DNA from: Aquabacter sp040755535
Lineage (GTDB): Bacteria; Pseudomonadota; Alphaproteobacteria; Rhizobiales; Xanthobacteraceae
Length of the DNA: 64,000 bases
Direction of reading: 5' to 3'
Assembly: GCA_040755535.1 (NCBI GenBank)
Contig: JBFMAV010000001.1
Span: 1 to 64,000 of the forward strand
The translations under genes and the position numbers were made by a program. The notes below the pieces were generated by a model. The model was not told the DNA's origin. It worked only from the letters and a program-made list of their open reading frames with translations, and did not search any database. Positions 7,667-15,896 of this stretch are shown piece by piece (within the stretch, counting starts at the first letter, position 1; every line of letters starts with the position of its first letter).

Positions 7667-8234
7667 TCAAGAGGGTGAGTCGGCGGAGCGCCCCGATGTG
7701 CTCGCCTGCGTCGGGGACAATGTCCGCCATCTGCGCCAATTGGCCGGCCTCAGCCAGCAGGCGCTGGCGGATGCCTCGGGCCTCAGCCGGCGCATGATTG
7801 TCGGCATCGAATCGGGCGAAGCCAATATCAGCCTCAGCAATCTCGACCGCATCGCCGCCGCGCTCGGCATCAGCTTCTCGCGCCTCGTGCGGCCGGCGGA
7901 GGCGGAGGACGGCACGCGTATCCGCTCCGTGCTCTGGCAGGGGGAGACGGCGGACAGCCGCGGCACCCTGCTCGGCAGCGCGCCGGCGACAAGCGAAGTG
8001 GAGATGTGGACCTGGTCCCTCGCGCCCGGCGAGCGCTATGAGGGGGAAGCCACCGAAATCTCCGGCTGGAGCGAGATGGTCTATGTGCTGGAGGGCCGCC
8101 TGACCGTGGAGATGGACGGCGGCGCGCGCCAGGTGGAAGCCGGCGACTTCCTCATCTTCCGCAGCCCGGCCCCCTATGTCTTCGTCAACGCCGAGCCCGC
8201 CCCGCTGCGCTTTATTCGCAATATTGCGGTGTAG
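7647..8234 (+). CDS. XRE-family regulator with C-terminal cupin domain
   Basis: 195 residues. Residues about 22-77 are a Cro/cI helix-turn-helix (VRHLRQLAGLSQQALADASGLSRRMIVGIESGEANISLSNLDRIAAALG). Residues about 110-185 are a cupin barrel (APGERYEGEA, VYVLEGRLTVEMDGG, GDFLIFRS), the usual ligand sensor of this class. Such proteins often control small-molecule transport or amine/amino acid metabolism. The divergent DMT exporter is the obvious target. The second copy of a direct repeat lies inside the first codons, so a start at the Val codon 18 is also possible. Confidence 0.88.
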   Translation: MSNIVRSQEGESAERPDVLACVGDNVRHLRQLAGLSQQALADASGLSRRMIVGIESGEANISLSNLDRIAAALGISFSRLVRPAEAEDGTRIRSVLWQGETADSRGTLLGSAPATSEVEMWTWSLAPGERYEGEATEISGWSEMVYVLEGRLTVEMDGGARQVEAGDFLIFRSPAPYVFVNAEPAPLRFIRNIAV

Positions 8235-8652
8235 GGGTGCGGCAGCTCGCCGATGGGGCGCCGCGTTCGTTAACGGGCGGGCCGCTCCGGGAGGTCCGGG
8301 AAGCGTCGGAAGCTCATCATGCCAGATACAAGTTTGACGTCCGGTTTGGGGGCGTATCACGCCCGGCCGCTCTTGAGTGCGAAGTATCGAATAGCTTCCA
8401 TTGAAAGCGGACTGATCTCGACAGCGGCTTCCAACCCCATTGTGGCCGTCCGCATTGGAAATCAGGTATTAAATTACCTGCAATTGGTCGGTGCTGAATG
8501 CTGAGAGGCTCTGACGTTACGCCACTGATGTAATCAAGTTTGAAGTTAGTTCTGGTCCATTGTGAGCTTGGCCCACCCCTCGGCTGGACGGGCCTTCTGG
8601 CCGATTTCAGGGGGTAAACTGTCACCGCGATGGGGGTCTTTCGCAATGATGG
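8235..8652. other. Gene-free AT-richer stretch at the left edge of the islet
   Basis: 418 bases with no convincing gene. A frame on the minus strand (8317-8646) is open but its translation has no domain, no ribosome-binding site and Arg/Ser/Pro-rich composition. The one structure seen is a near-palindrome at 8463-8480 with CAGGTA and TACCTG arms. Base composition falls here relative to the flanks, consistent with an insertion boundary. I see no terminal inverted repeats or target duplications. Confidence 0.5.
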
Positions 8653-9513
8653 TCAGTCGATCTCGCCTCGCCGGACACGCCTCTCGTGCTTGTAGTCGAA
8701 ATGACGATCGATCGCCGCGACAAGCGGCATCTTTAAAAATGACCAACCCGGCGCGAAGTGCGGCTCGAAGAGGTCTCCAACGAGCCAGTGGTCGAACGCC
8801 TCGAAGTGACTCGCGAGCGCCAGATCGAGGACTTGGCGTAGCAGCCGCGCAATCGAATTGACATCGGATACAGTGTAGAGCGTGAAGTGCTTGCCCATTT
8901 CAAAATTGGCGATATCGCGCTCGACGTTGCGCGACGAAATGTGGGTCATCGTTGAAAGAGTGCCATAGAGACCTTTGGCGATCTGTTGATATTGACGGGC
9001 CGCCTCAACATCGAGCCTTCTAAAACGAAGGCTATTCACTACCTCCTCGAAGCGTTCACGACCGAGCCCGTCAAGCGCGACGACTTTTTCGGCCACGGTT
9101 TGAGGCGTCGTCGTGTCCTCACGACGACCGTTTCGCCGAAGGGGAGGCGAGCCCTGATCAAGCCATAACGCCTTCACAGATGCTTCCACGAGGAAACGCA
9201 TCTCGCGCTTTGCAGGATCATGAAATCCTTCCTTTATCATATGGCTCGCTGAAATCATCGACTGTACGAAGTGAGGCTTGATCCGGAGCGATATCAACTT
9301 GTCGAAAAACATCGGGTTTCGGGTAGCCATGAGCTCGATGGCGTTAACGCCAAGGCCGTAGTCCAAAATGTAGTGATCGATCTGTCGCATAGCTCCTATG
9401 TAGGAGTCGCTAGCTTTTAGGGCCGCGTGTTCGTTAGCCAGCCGCTGTCGTTTATCGGCTATGCTGCGAGACATAGCGGTCAGTGGGTCGGTATCAGCAT
9501 TCTCCTCGTCCAT
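8653..9513 (-). CDS. Uncharacterised helical protein in AT-rich islet
   Basis: 286 residues, not recognised. The chain is predicted mostly helical and soluble, with no signal peptide. Segments such as KREMRFLVEASVKALWLDQ and LYGTLSTMTHISSRNVERDI loosely resemble DUF5677/AbiV-type or HEPN-like helical proteins of accessory regions; this is an impression, not an assignment. Composition differs from the neighbours: by hand count 31/60 GC at 8881-8940 and 29/60 at 9241-9300, against 42/60 at 12421-12480. It lies 170 bases downstream of the DUF2971 gene on the same strand, so the two may be co-transcribed. An internal ATG at 9477 is an alternative start. Confidence 0.65.
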   Translation of the reverse strand: MDEENADTDPLTAMSRSIADKRQRLANEHAALKASDSYIGAMRQIDHYILDYGLGVNAIELMATRNPMFFDKLISLRIKPHFVQSMISASHMIKEGFHDPAKREMRFLVEASVKALWLDQGSPPLRRNGRREDTTTPQTVAEKVVALDGLGRERFEEVVNSLRFRRLDVEAARQYQQIAKGLYGTLSTMTHISSRNVERDIANFEMGKHFTLYTVSDVNSIARLLRQVLDLALASHFEAFDHWLVGDLFEPHFAPGWSFLKMPLVAAIDRHFDYKHERRVRRGEID

Positions 9514-9682
9514 AGGCCATGATTAGCTCGTATGGACTTGCATAGCCAACGGCGGTTTTTGGCAAGAGCGATTGGGCTGTTGGACGACTGCAATGGGGCG
9601 CGAAGCTGAATGCCGCTATCCGACGACGATCCAGTTTCTGCTCTCGGCGCAACGTCGAAGGTTATAGTGGCCGAGGGTTGAG

Positions 9683-10708
9683 TCACGGCGGCGGGCGCAA
9701 GGGGTGGAAGGGCGAGGCGATCGAGAACTCGCCCCGCGTACTGACGCGCCTCATGAGGTGAGCGGCGGCATGCCCTATGGCTTCCGGATCGGCAGTTGGC
9801 CCGATCACGAGTTGGCGAATACCGAGATAGTTGTCCTCGGCTGCCGGCAGGCCAAAGTTGACATAGGGGATTACTTTCGCCCCGGCCGGCCGGTCTAGGA
9901 TCTGGCGCTGATCCCCTACGATGCCGCGAGGCTGCTCGACCGTGACGCAGCGCCACTCGACCTCCTCCGAGAATGCCGGGTGCTTGATGAAGGCTGCTAC
10001 CTCGGCGATCCAACGGTCAACAGCCGAAGTGTGACGACCGGAAATCAACATCCCCCTCACTTCTTCGCTAAGCGTCTCGTCCTCTGAGCCAAGCTCTAGC
10101 TGTGCAGCTTGCTCAAGACGCGTCGGGAGCTCCCGGCAGCGCTCCTTGAGCCAAGACGAAAACCGCTCGTCCTCAGGCCGGCCGTACGCTTCGGCCCAGT
10201 AGTAGTGGACTCGGCCACATATGAAGGCCTGTTCGCGAGCCCGCTCCATCAGGTGATTGAGATTGAAGCCAATCGCGATCGCGCCGTCTCGTCGGCCATA
10301 GGCTCGCCACTGTGAGAGCACGTTCCCCTTCCGGCAGAAGGACGCGGAGAGGACGTACCAGCTCCCTTGGCCGCGTTTCATCAGCGCGATCGAGAACAGC
10401 ACCCTCTGCCGGAGGTCTTCCGACCAGGTCTCAGTCCCCTCTCCGTAAGCGAGCACCATCTCCAGGATCTCAAGGCCGAAGGTGAACTCCGTCCGATCAT
10501 TGAGGAAGCGGTAGTCCGAAGCCCAGATCCCCTCACTTTCTATGATGCCACGGAGGCCGGAAAGATCGGTATAGTGATAGACGAGACGGTCCGAGATTCT
10601 GTTGTATTCGAGGCCAAGTGCGTCGAGTTGGACGAGGGCGACGTGTCTCTCAAGCGCATCGTGTTCGGTGAGAGCGGTTACGGGACCTGTCGATCTCGGT
10701 AAGAGCAT
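9683..10708 (-). CDS. DUF2971-family protein
   Basis: 341 residues. The DUF2971 pattern is clear: VYHYTDLSGLRGIIESEGIW with H45-Y46-T47, FLNDRTEFTFG, a FCRKGNVLSQWRAYG segment at about 124-138, IAIGF at 144-148, and an acidic-aromatic EEVEWRCV at about 248-255. The biochemical function is not established to my knowledge. The N-terminal HYT and a late Glu (251) recall the His-Tyr-Glu layout of ADP-ribosyltransferase-like folds; this is speculation. DUF2971 genes are common on genomic islands. It has no signal peptide, so it is cytosolic. The ribosome-binding site is weak at the ATG (10708). Confidence 0.72.
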   Translation of the reverse strand: MLLPRSTGPVTALTEHDALERHVALVQLDALGLEYNRISDRLVYHYTDLSGLRGIIESEGIWASDYRFLNDRTEFTFGLEILEMVLAYGEGTETWSEDLRQRVLFSIALMKRGQGSWYVLSASFCRKGNVLSQWRAYGRRDGAIAIGFNLNHLMERAREQAFICGRVHYYWAEAYGRPEDERFSSWLKERCRELPTRLEQAAQLELGSEDETLSEEVRGMLISGRHTSAVDRWIAEVAAFIKHPAFSEEVEWRCVTVEQPRGIVGDQRQILDRPAGAKVIPYVNFGLPAAEDNYLGIRQLVIGPTADPEAIGHAAAHLMRRVSTRGEFSIASPFHPLRPPP

Positions 10709-11054
10709 GCTGTCCGATGTTCCACGAGAAGGGTTGTGTTGTCTGAGGCGTCAGACCGTCTTCGCCCGGCGAGCGACTGCACGTCAGGCTCAATTGATCG
10801 ATAATAAACACGCGCGGTCTCATGTCCAAGTTGAAGGTGCGATCGAACCTGGAAAAGACGGCGGTGGACGTAAGGCGAATGACTGCTTTCCGGCTTTCAT
10901 CCAAGGTCGGATTCTGGTGCAACCATGACTTTCAGAGCCGTAAACGAAACGTCTGATTTCGGGAAATCTCAAGTTCAATCCCTACGGCCGAGATGGGGGC
11001 GCAAAGCGGATGCCGCTGCAGGGCCAGTCGAGAGGCCGCAACGCCCCCGACCCC
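10709..11054. other. Gene-free stretch at the right edge of the islet
   Basis: 346 bases. A 90-codon minus-strand frame (10650-10922) overlaps the DUF2971 start and has no domain or credible ribosome-binding site. The sequence has the look of degenerated intergenic DNA. A T-arm-like AAGTTCAATCC near 10971 has no tRNA body around it. Promoter sequence for the DUF2971 gene must lie here, but I cannot point to a convincing -35/-10 pair. Confidence 0.5.
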
Positions 11055-12119
11055 CTAAAACAGCGGCGGAATGATCCCGACCGGGACCTTGCCCAGTTGC
11101 ACCGCGCCCTCTTTGAGGGAGATGGAGAAGGTCGTGCCCTTGCGGCCCGCGACGTCGCCGGGGCGGCCGGCGAGGGCGAGGGCGTTGGCGATGGAGGCGA
11201 TTTCCGGGCTGATGATGCCGCCTTGGGCGAGCGCCTTGGTGAGTTCGTCCATGCCGGCAAATCCCACGCTCACCGCGCCGAACACCCGCCCCTGCGGGTC
11301 AACGCCCAGCGCGCCATTGGCGGTGAGCGCGGTCTTGGGCGTGGTGAGGCGGAACGTGTCCACCTTCAGCGTGCCGTTCGCCGCCGCCCAGGCGCGGATG
11401 CGCTCGGACAGGGACATGGGCTGGAGATTGTCGATGGCCGTCACGCTGCCCTGGAGCACAAGGTCGATGGGCCCGGCGATGCCGCCTCCGCCAAGGGCGG
11501 GATTGGTCCCGTTCACGAGGCCGAAGGCATAATCCACCCCGTCCGGCCCGGAGCCGCTGGCCGGCGGGCTACGCCGGGCATGGGCTTCGAAGTGTTTGGC
11601 GCTGAACAGCGTCTCCGCCGCATCCCCCGGCGCGCGCTGGATGGCGGGATTGTCGATCGCCATGGAAAAGCGCTGCGGCACGCCATCGATGGTCCCGATG
11701 GCGCTCATCTGGAGCAGCGACCAGGTGGCGCCATAGACATGGCCGGTGGCGAGATCCTCCACCTTGGCCGGCCCGTCGAACTCCGCGACGATATGGTTGG
11801 GCGCCCAGACCTGCGCCACCAGATGGGCGCGCGCGGCGGTGATGCGCAGCGCATCGCCCGTGCCCTGCGTCGCCAGCGTGGGCTCGCGGCACAGCAGTTC
11901 GAAGCGGAAGGGGAAGCCGCCGAGCCTTCGCTCCTTGCACGACCAGACCCGCCCGAGCTTCGCCTCGCGCGCGATCCAGGCATCGATCTCGCCGTCGGCG
12001 CGTGCCGAGGCATAGACCCACAGGCCGCTCCAGCACAGGCCGAACACCACCACGAGGATGAGGGGAACGGCGATGATCCAGGGTTTGCGCCGCCGCGGGG
12101 CTGGGGACGTCTCGCTCAT
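11055..12119 (-). CDS. DUF2125 membrane-anchored protein
   Basis: 354 residues. One N-terminal membrane segment (about 14-36, WIIAVPLILVVVFGLCWSGLWVY) is followed by a long periplasmic domain with SCKERRLGGFPFRFELLC, the hallmark opening of DUF2125 proteins. These are widespread in alphaproteobacteria and have no established function; the fold is likely beta-rich. It starts 73 bases from the divergent ChaC-like gene. In related genomes it normally follows tyrC directly, so its position marks the right boundary of the 6.68-11.05 kb insertion. Confidence 0.85.
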   Translation of the reverse strand: MSETSPAPRRRKPWIIAVPLILVVVFGLCWSGLWVYASARADGEIDAWIAREAKLGRVWSCKERRLGGFPFRFELLCREPTLATQGTGDALRITAARAHLVAQVWAPNHIVAEFDGPAKVEDLATGHVYGATWSLLQMSAIGTIDGVPQRFSMAIDNPAIQRAPGDAAETLFSAKHFEAHARRSPPASGSGPDGVDYAFGLVNGTNPALGGGGIAGPIDLVLQGSVTAIDNLQPMSLSERIRAWAAANGTLKVDTFRLTTPKTALTANGALGVDPQGRVFGAVSVGFAGMDELTKALAQGGIISPEIASIANALALAGRPGDVAGRKGTTFSISLKEGAVQLGKVPVGIIPPLF

Positions 12120-12192
12120 GCGTCTTCCGGATCCATCTCGGCTTGCAGGGGAGGGAAGGCGCTGTTAGGCGACGGGAACGGCCATCTTGTCA

Positions 12193-12759
12193 ATGTGTGC
12201 CCTTGTGAACGCGCCTTCCGCCCCTGAGCCTGACCGGTGGGTTTTCGGTTACGGCTCCCTCATGTGGAATCCGGGCTTTCCCTTCGCCGAGCGGGTGGAA
12301 GCCCGGCTCATCGGTGCGCATCGCGCGCTGTGCATCTATTCGTTTCATCACCGGGGAACGCCGGAGAAGCCGGGCCTCGTCCTGGGCCTCGATGTGGGCG
12401 GCTCCTGCCGGGGGATCGCCTATCGCGTGGCGGGCGCGGCATGGGCCGACACCCACGCCTATTTGACCGCGCGTGAGCAGATTTCCGGGGTCTACCGGGA
12501 AGCGAACCGGCGCATCCGTCTGCTGGACGGGTCCGGGCGCGATGCGGCGGCGGTGGTCTATCTCGTCAATCGCGGCCATTCCCAATATGCCAAGGGCCTC
12601 GACCATGCGGCCCAGCTTCATCTGGTGCGCGGCGCGCACGGCCATTCGGGGCCGAACCGGGATTATGTCATCGCCACCGTGGCGGAATTGAAGGCCATGG
12701 GCATTGTCGATCCGGGCCTTGCCTGGATCGCCCACCGCCTCCAGGAGGGGCACGACTGA
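12193..12759 (+). CDS. chaC: Gamma-glutamylcyclotransferase, ChaC family
   Basis: 188 residues from the ATG at 12193. The substrate-binding loop is WVFGYGSLMWNP, and the catalytic Glu sits in YLTAREQISGVYRE, matching the REMVxGVY pattern of ChaC. The family cleaves glutathione to 5-oxoproline and Cys-Gly in the cytosol. YLVNRGHSQYAKGLDHAAQLHLVRGAHGHSGPNRDYV is also typical. It is divergent from DUF2125, with no signal peptide or fusion. Confidence 0.88.
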   Translation: MCALVNAPSAPEPDRWVFGYGSLMWNPGFPFAERVEARLIGAHRALCIYSFHHRGTPEKPGLVLGLDVGGSCRGIAYRVAGAAWADTHAYLTAREQISGVYREANRRIRLLDGSGRDAAAVVYLVNRGHSQYAKGLDHAAQLHLVRGAHGHSGPNRDYVIATVAELKAMGIVDPGLAWIAHRLQEGHD

Positions 12760-12764
12760 CGCGC

Positions 12765-13208
12765 TCAGGCCGCGCGCCGGCCGGGACGAAGCATGGGGCG
12801 AAGGTCCGGGGTGTTGGCGGGACCGCAAAGTGCCGTGCTGCGGGTCTTGCCCTGCGCCCGCGTCCGAGGGGCCGGGGGGCTCATGAGGGCGCGCAGGCTT
12901 TCGGGGGCGTCCTCGCCCATCACATGGATGTGGATTTCTTCCGCCAGGAACCTTGCGGCGGCCGCCCGCGCGGCCTCTCCCGTCGGCCCGGCCCACAAGG
13001 CGATGGGGCCGGCCGGGGTGCGCCGTGCCACCACGGCGAGGGCGTCGGAATAATCCGGCGCCGTATCGGTCTCATAGACCGAAAAGACGTGCCTGCGCCC
13101 GTCCTGGTCGCGCCAGAAACGGAAGCGGGGACCGAGCGGACCGCTCTTCAAACCGGAGAGACGACCCGCATCGACCAGGGGAACGAGGAACGAATCAGTC
13201 GCATTCAT
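12765..13208 (-). CDS. Conserved hypothetical protein
   Basis: 147 residues, family not recognised. The middle reads as a compact alpha/beta domain (RFRFWRDQDGRRHVFSVYETDTAPDY, then VVARRTPAGPIALWAGPTG and AARFLAEEIHIHVMGED). The last 40 residues are Arg/Pro/Ala rich and probably disordered. There is no signal peptide or membrane segment. It lies tail to tail with chaC (6 bases) and downstream of plsC in the same direction, with a 33-base gap. The block plsC-ydcF-ftsX-ftsE suggests a housekeeping context. Confidence 0.6.
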   Translation of the reverse strand: MNATDSFLVPLVDAGRLSGLKSGPLGPRFRFWRDQDGRRHVFSVYETDTAPDYSDALAVVARRTPAGPIALWAGPTGEAARAAAARFLAEEIHIHVMGEDAPESLRALMSPPAPRTRAQGKTRSTALCGPANTPDLRPMLRPGRRAA

Positions 13209-13241
13209 GAGAACGAAAATAGAACAGGACGATTCGCCGGA

Positions 13242-14081
13242 TCAAGACTTTTCCACAGTGCGGGATTGCGGGGATAATTTCGTAACCTTACCCGTCTGCT
13301 GCTGGGGCGGGGGCGGCGTCTCCCCAAGCTCCGCCCAGCCGAGCGCCATGAGGCGGTTGCTGGAGGATTCGATCTCCCGTTCCACCCGGGCGGCAAACAC
13401 CCCGCGCGGCAGCTTGGCTGGAATGGGCGGCAGGATTTCCGCGCGGATGGTGCCCTGGCGCAGCGGCTTGCGGCGCGGCCAGAAGATCCCCGAATTCAGC
13501 CCCACGGGCACGCAGGGCGCGCCGAGGCTGGCATAAAGATGCGCCACGCCGAACTTGTATTGCGGCGGCGCCCCGGCGGGACGGCGCGTTCCCTCCGGAA
13601 AGATCAGGATCTGGCGCCCCTTGGCGGCCTCCGCCGCAGCCCGTTCGGCCATGGCCTTCAGGGCGACAGCGCCCGCCCCGCGATCCACCGGAATCATGCC
13701 GGCGCGCCACAGATACCAGCCGAAGATGGGAATCCAGGTGAGTTCGCGCTTCAGGATGAAGGTGGGGTCATCGAACAGCAGGAGCAGCGCCAGCGTCTCC
13801 CAGGCCGATTGATGCTTGGCGGCCACCAGCAGCGGCCCCTTGGGGATATTCTGCCGCCCGGTGATCTCTGCCCGCACGCCACCCACCGTGCGCAGCACCA
13901 GGAGACAGGCAGACAGCCAGGTGCGGATGCCTTTCCACAGGATGCGCCGGGGCAACACCAGGAATGGCAGGAGCACGATGCCGAACACGATGGTCACGGC
14001 ATAAAACGCGATCTGGAACAGGAAGGTGCGCAGCAGGGTCAAGGCGGTCCCCGAAAAGCCAGCAGGTCCGGGGGCGTCCAT
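13242..14081 (-). CDS. plsC: 1-acyl-sn-glycerol-3-phosphate acyltransferase (PlsC type)
   Basis: 279 residues. A hydrophobic N-terminal anchor (about 14-50) precedes the acyltransferase motifs: KHQSAWETLAL (motif I, HX4E here rather than HX4D), IPVDRGAGAVALKAM (motif II region), ILIFPEGTRRPAG (motif III) and a final VPVGLNSG. It acylates lysophosphatidic acid to phosphatidic acid at the cytoplasmic face of the inner membrane. The Glu in motif I is a conservative change seen in a subset of the family. It is downstream of ydcF with a 42-base gap. Confidence 0.88.
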   Translation of the reverse strand: MDAPGPAGFSGTALTLLRTFLFQIAFYAVTIVFGIVLLPFLVLPRRILWKGIRTWLSACLLVLRTVGGVRAEITGRQNIPKGPLLVAAKHQSAWETLALLLLFDDPTFILKRELTWIPIFGWYLWRAGMIPVDRGAGAVALKAMAERAAAEAAKGRQILIFPEGTRRPAGAPPQYKFGVAHLYASLGAPCVPVGLNSGIFWPRRKPLRQGTIRAEILPPIPAKLPRGVFAARVEREIESSSNRLMALGWAELGETPPPPQQQTGKVTKLSPQSRTVEKS

Positions 14082-14123
14082 AGCGCGAATCCGACCGCGC
14101 GGCCATGCGGCTCTGCGAACCCG

Positions 14124-14876
14124 TCAGTGGGTGGCGGACGCCTGCGGCCCGTTTGCGCTGCCGGGCGGCGATTTCTGCGGCTCGCTTTCCTCCTCCGGGG
14201 CGGCGACGGCCTGGAGCGGACGGATCTTCGCGTGGGCAAGCAGATATTTCACATATTCCTTGAACAGCAGCTTGGCGGTCTGCGGTTCGCTCCACCAATG
14301 GGCATCCTGCATCCGGTCCGTCACCACCGGATAGGAGATCAATTCCACCTCCGGCATCATGCGGCCGAGTTCGAAGATCGCGCGCGGCATGTGCCAGGTG
14401 GAGGTCACCACCACCAGAGAGCGGAACCTGCGGCTGCGGGTCCATTCCGCCACCTCTATGGCATTGCCCCAGGTGTTCAGTGCCTTTCGGCCGAGGTCCA
14501 CGCAGCAATCGAGCAGGGCCTCGCCGCTCGGCAGGGTGCGGCGCAGCTCTTCCGCGGACGTGGTCCGGTTGACCCCGGAAATGAGCAGGCGCTGCCCATG
14601 CCCGGTGGCGAGCAATTGGACACCGTCGGCAACCCGCGAGGCGCCGCCGGTCAAGACGACGATTCCGTCGGCGCGTTTGGGCGCCACGGGCTCCCGGCTC
14701 GCGATGCGTGCGGTGAAAAGGGCAAATCCGGCAAGAAAGGCGAGGCCCGCGACAAGCATGCCGCCAGCCGCCACGACGCCGACCACGCGCAGCCAGCGAC
14801 GCCGTCCCCACTGTGTGTCTCCTGCCCCGGCTGGGCCGCCCGAAAACGGATCCGCCGCGTCGGTCTTCGGTTCCAT
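14124..14876 (-). CDS. ydcF: YdcF/DUF218-family membrane protein
   Basis: 250 residues from ATG 14876. A single membrane segment at about 30-55 (VVGVVAAGGMLVAGLAFLAGFALF) is followed by a DUF218 domain: ADGIVVLTGGASRVADGVQLLATG, LLISGVNRTTSAEEL, CVDLGRKALNTWGNAIEVAEW and LVVVTSTWHMPRAIFEL. Relatives (YdcF, SanA, ElyC) are linked to envelope maintenance; the reaction is unknown. It lies between ftsX and plsC, 70 bases after ftsX. Confidence 0.85.
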   Translation of the reverse strand: MEPKTDAADPFSGGPAGAGDTQWGRRRWLRVVGVVAAGGMLVAGLAFLAGFALFTARIASREPVAPKRADGIVVLTGGASRVADGVQLLATGHGQRLLISGVNRTTSAEELRRTLPSGEALLDCCVDLGRKALNTWGNAIEVAEWTRSRRFRSLVVVTSTWHMPRAIFELGRMMPEVELISYPVVTDRMQDAHWWSEPQTAKLLFKEYVKYLLAHAKIRPLQAVAAPEEESEPQKSPPGSANGPQASATH

Positions 14877-14945
14877 CACCTTAAGATGGCTCCAGAATAC
14901 GGCGCGGGCGAGGAAAAAACCGCACCGTCATGAGCGGGGGCTCGG

Positions 14946-15896
14946 TCACTGTATGGTCCGCAGCGTACGATAGACCGTGATGCGCGAGGTGAGCGCGGTC
15001 GCGCCCGCGGCCACGAGCACCGCGAGCAGGATGCCGGCATAGCCCCACAGGCCCGGTTCGAGCCAACTGAGGACGCTGGGGCTTTCCGGGTCGCTGCCGG
15101 CACCGATGCGCGGCAACAGGGTCAGCGACACAAACACCAGGGCCGCGAGCAGCCCGCCGGCGACCCCGCCCTGGGCCCCGATCTTGAGAAAGTGCCGCTG
15201 GAACTGGGCGGCGATGAAACCGTCGCGCGCGCCCACGAAATGCAGCACCTCCACCACCGTCCGGTTGGTGGCGACCGCCGCCCGCGTCGCGAACACGACG
15301 GAGAGCACGGTCGCCGCCGTGACCAGCGCGAGAAGCCCGAGGCCCACCACCATCACGCCTTCCGCCATGGCGCCGAGGCGGCGCGACCATGTGCGGTGGT
15401 CATCCAGGGTGGCGGTCGGGATGCGGTCCGTGAGTACGCGCCGCAGGCGGGCGAGGTCCGGGGGGGTGGACGGGGCGAGCCGCAGCACGATGATGCGCGG
15501 CACGGGCAGGTCGGACAGATCGAGCCCGGTGCCGAGCCAGGGCTCCAGAAGGCGGGATGTCTCGTCCGTGGTGAGCACATGAGCGGCGCTGACGCCTGGG
15601 GTCTGGGTGGCAATATCGCTCGCGATCTTCACCTGGGTGTCCACGCTGGCGGCGTCTCCCGCGCGAATCTGAATGGTGACCTCGCGTGCCACATCCGCGC
15701 GCCAGGATTGGGCCGTGGTGCGAATGCCCATGACGGTGCCGACCGTCAACCCCGCCAGGAAGGTCATGATGGCCACCACTGCCACCAGCGCCCGGCCGGC
15801 CACGGTCGCGCGGGGCACGATGGGGGTGAGCCCGCGCGCCTTGGCGGCGGGGCGCACGCGGGTCTCCGGCAGGCGGGGGGCGTCAGTCATAGACAT
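14946..15896 (-). CDS. ftsX: Cell division ABC transporter permease FtsX
   Basis: 316 residues from the ATG at 15896; ATG 15890 is equally possible. Both overlap the end of ftsE, so the pair is translationally coupled. The pattern is that of FtsX: a cytoplasmic N-terminus, TM1 at about 35-57 (ALVAVVAIMTFLAGLTVGTVMG), a periplasmic domain of about 120 residues, then three TM segments in the C-terminal half (VMVVGLGLLALVTAATVLSV and following). With FtsE it forms the complex that controls septal peptidoglycan hydrolases. Confidence 0.9.
   Translation of the reverse strand: MSMTDAPRLPETRVRPAAKARGLTPIVPRATVAGRALVAVVAIMTFLAGLTVGTVMGIRTTAQSWRADVAREVTIQIRAGDAASVDTQVKIASDIATQTPGVSAAHVLTTDETSRLLEPWLGTGLDLSDLPVPRIIVLRLAPSTPPDLARLRRVLTDRIPTATLDDHRTWSRRLGAMAEGVMVVGLGLLALVTAATVLSVVFATRAAVATNRTVVEVLHFVGARDGFIAAQFQRHFLKIGAQGGVAGGLLAALVFVSLTLLPRIGAGSDPESPSVLSWLEPGLWGYAGILLAVLVAAGATALTSRITVYRTLRTIQ

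Noticed and set aside
8317..8646. A 109-codon minus-strand frame in the islet edge
   Set aside because: No recognisable motif, poor ribosome-binding site, composition of degraded intergenic DNA.
10650..10922. A 90-codon minus-strand frame upstream of the DUF2971 gene
   Set aside because: It overlaps the start of DUF2971 in another frame and has no domain or good ribosome-binding site.
10960..10995. A tRNA T-arm-like sequence (AAGTTCAATCC)
   Set aside because: No acceptor, D or anticodon stems could be matched around it, so there is no tRNA marking the islet.
15050..15062. GGTTCGAGCC, another T-arm-like sequence
   Set aside because: It lies inside ftsX and no cloverleaf can be built.
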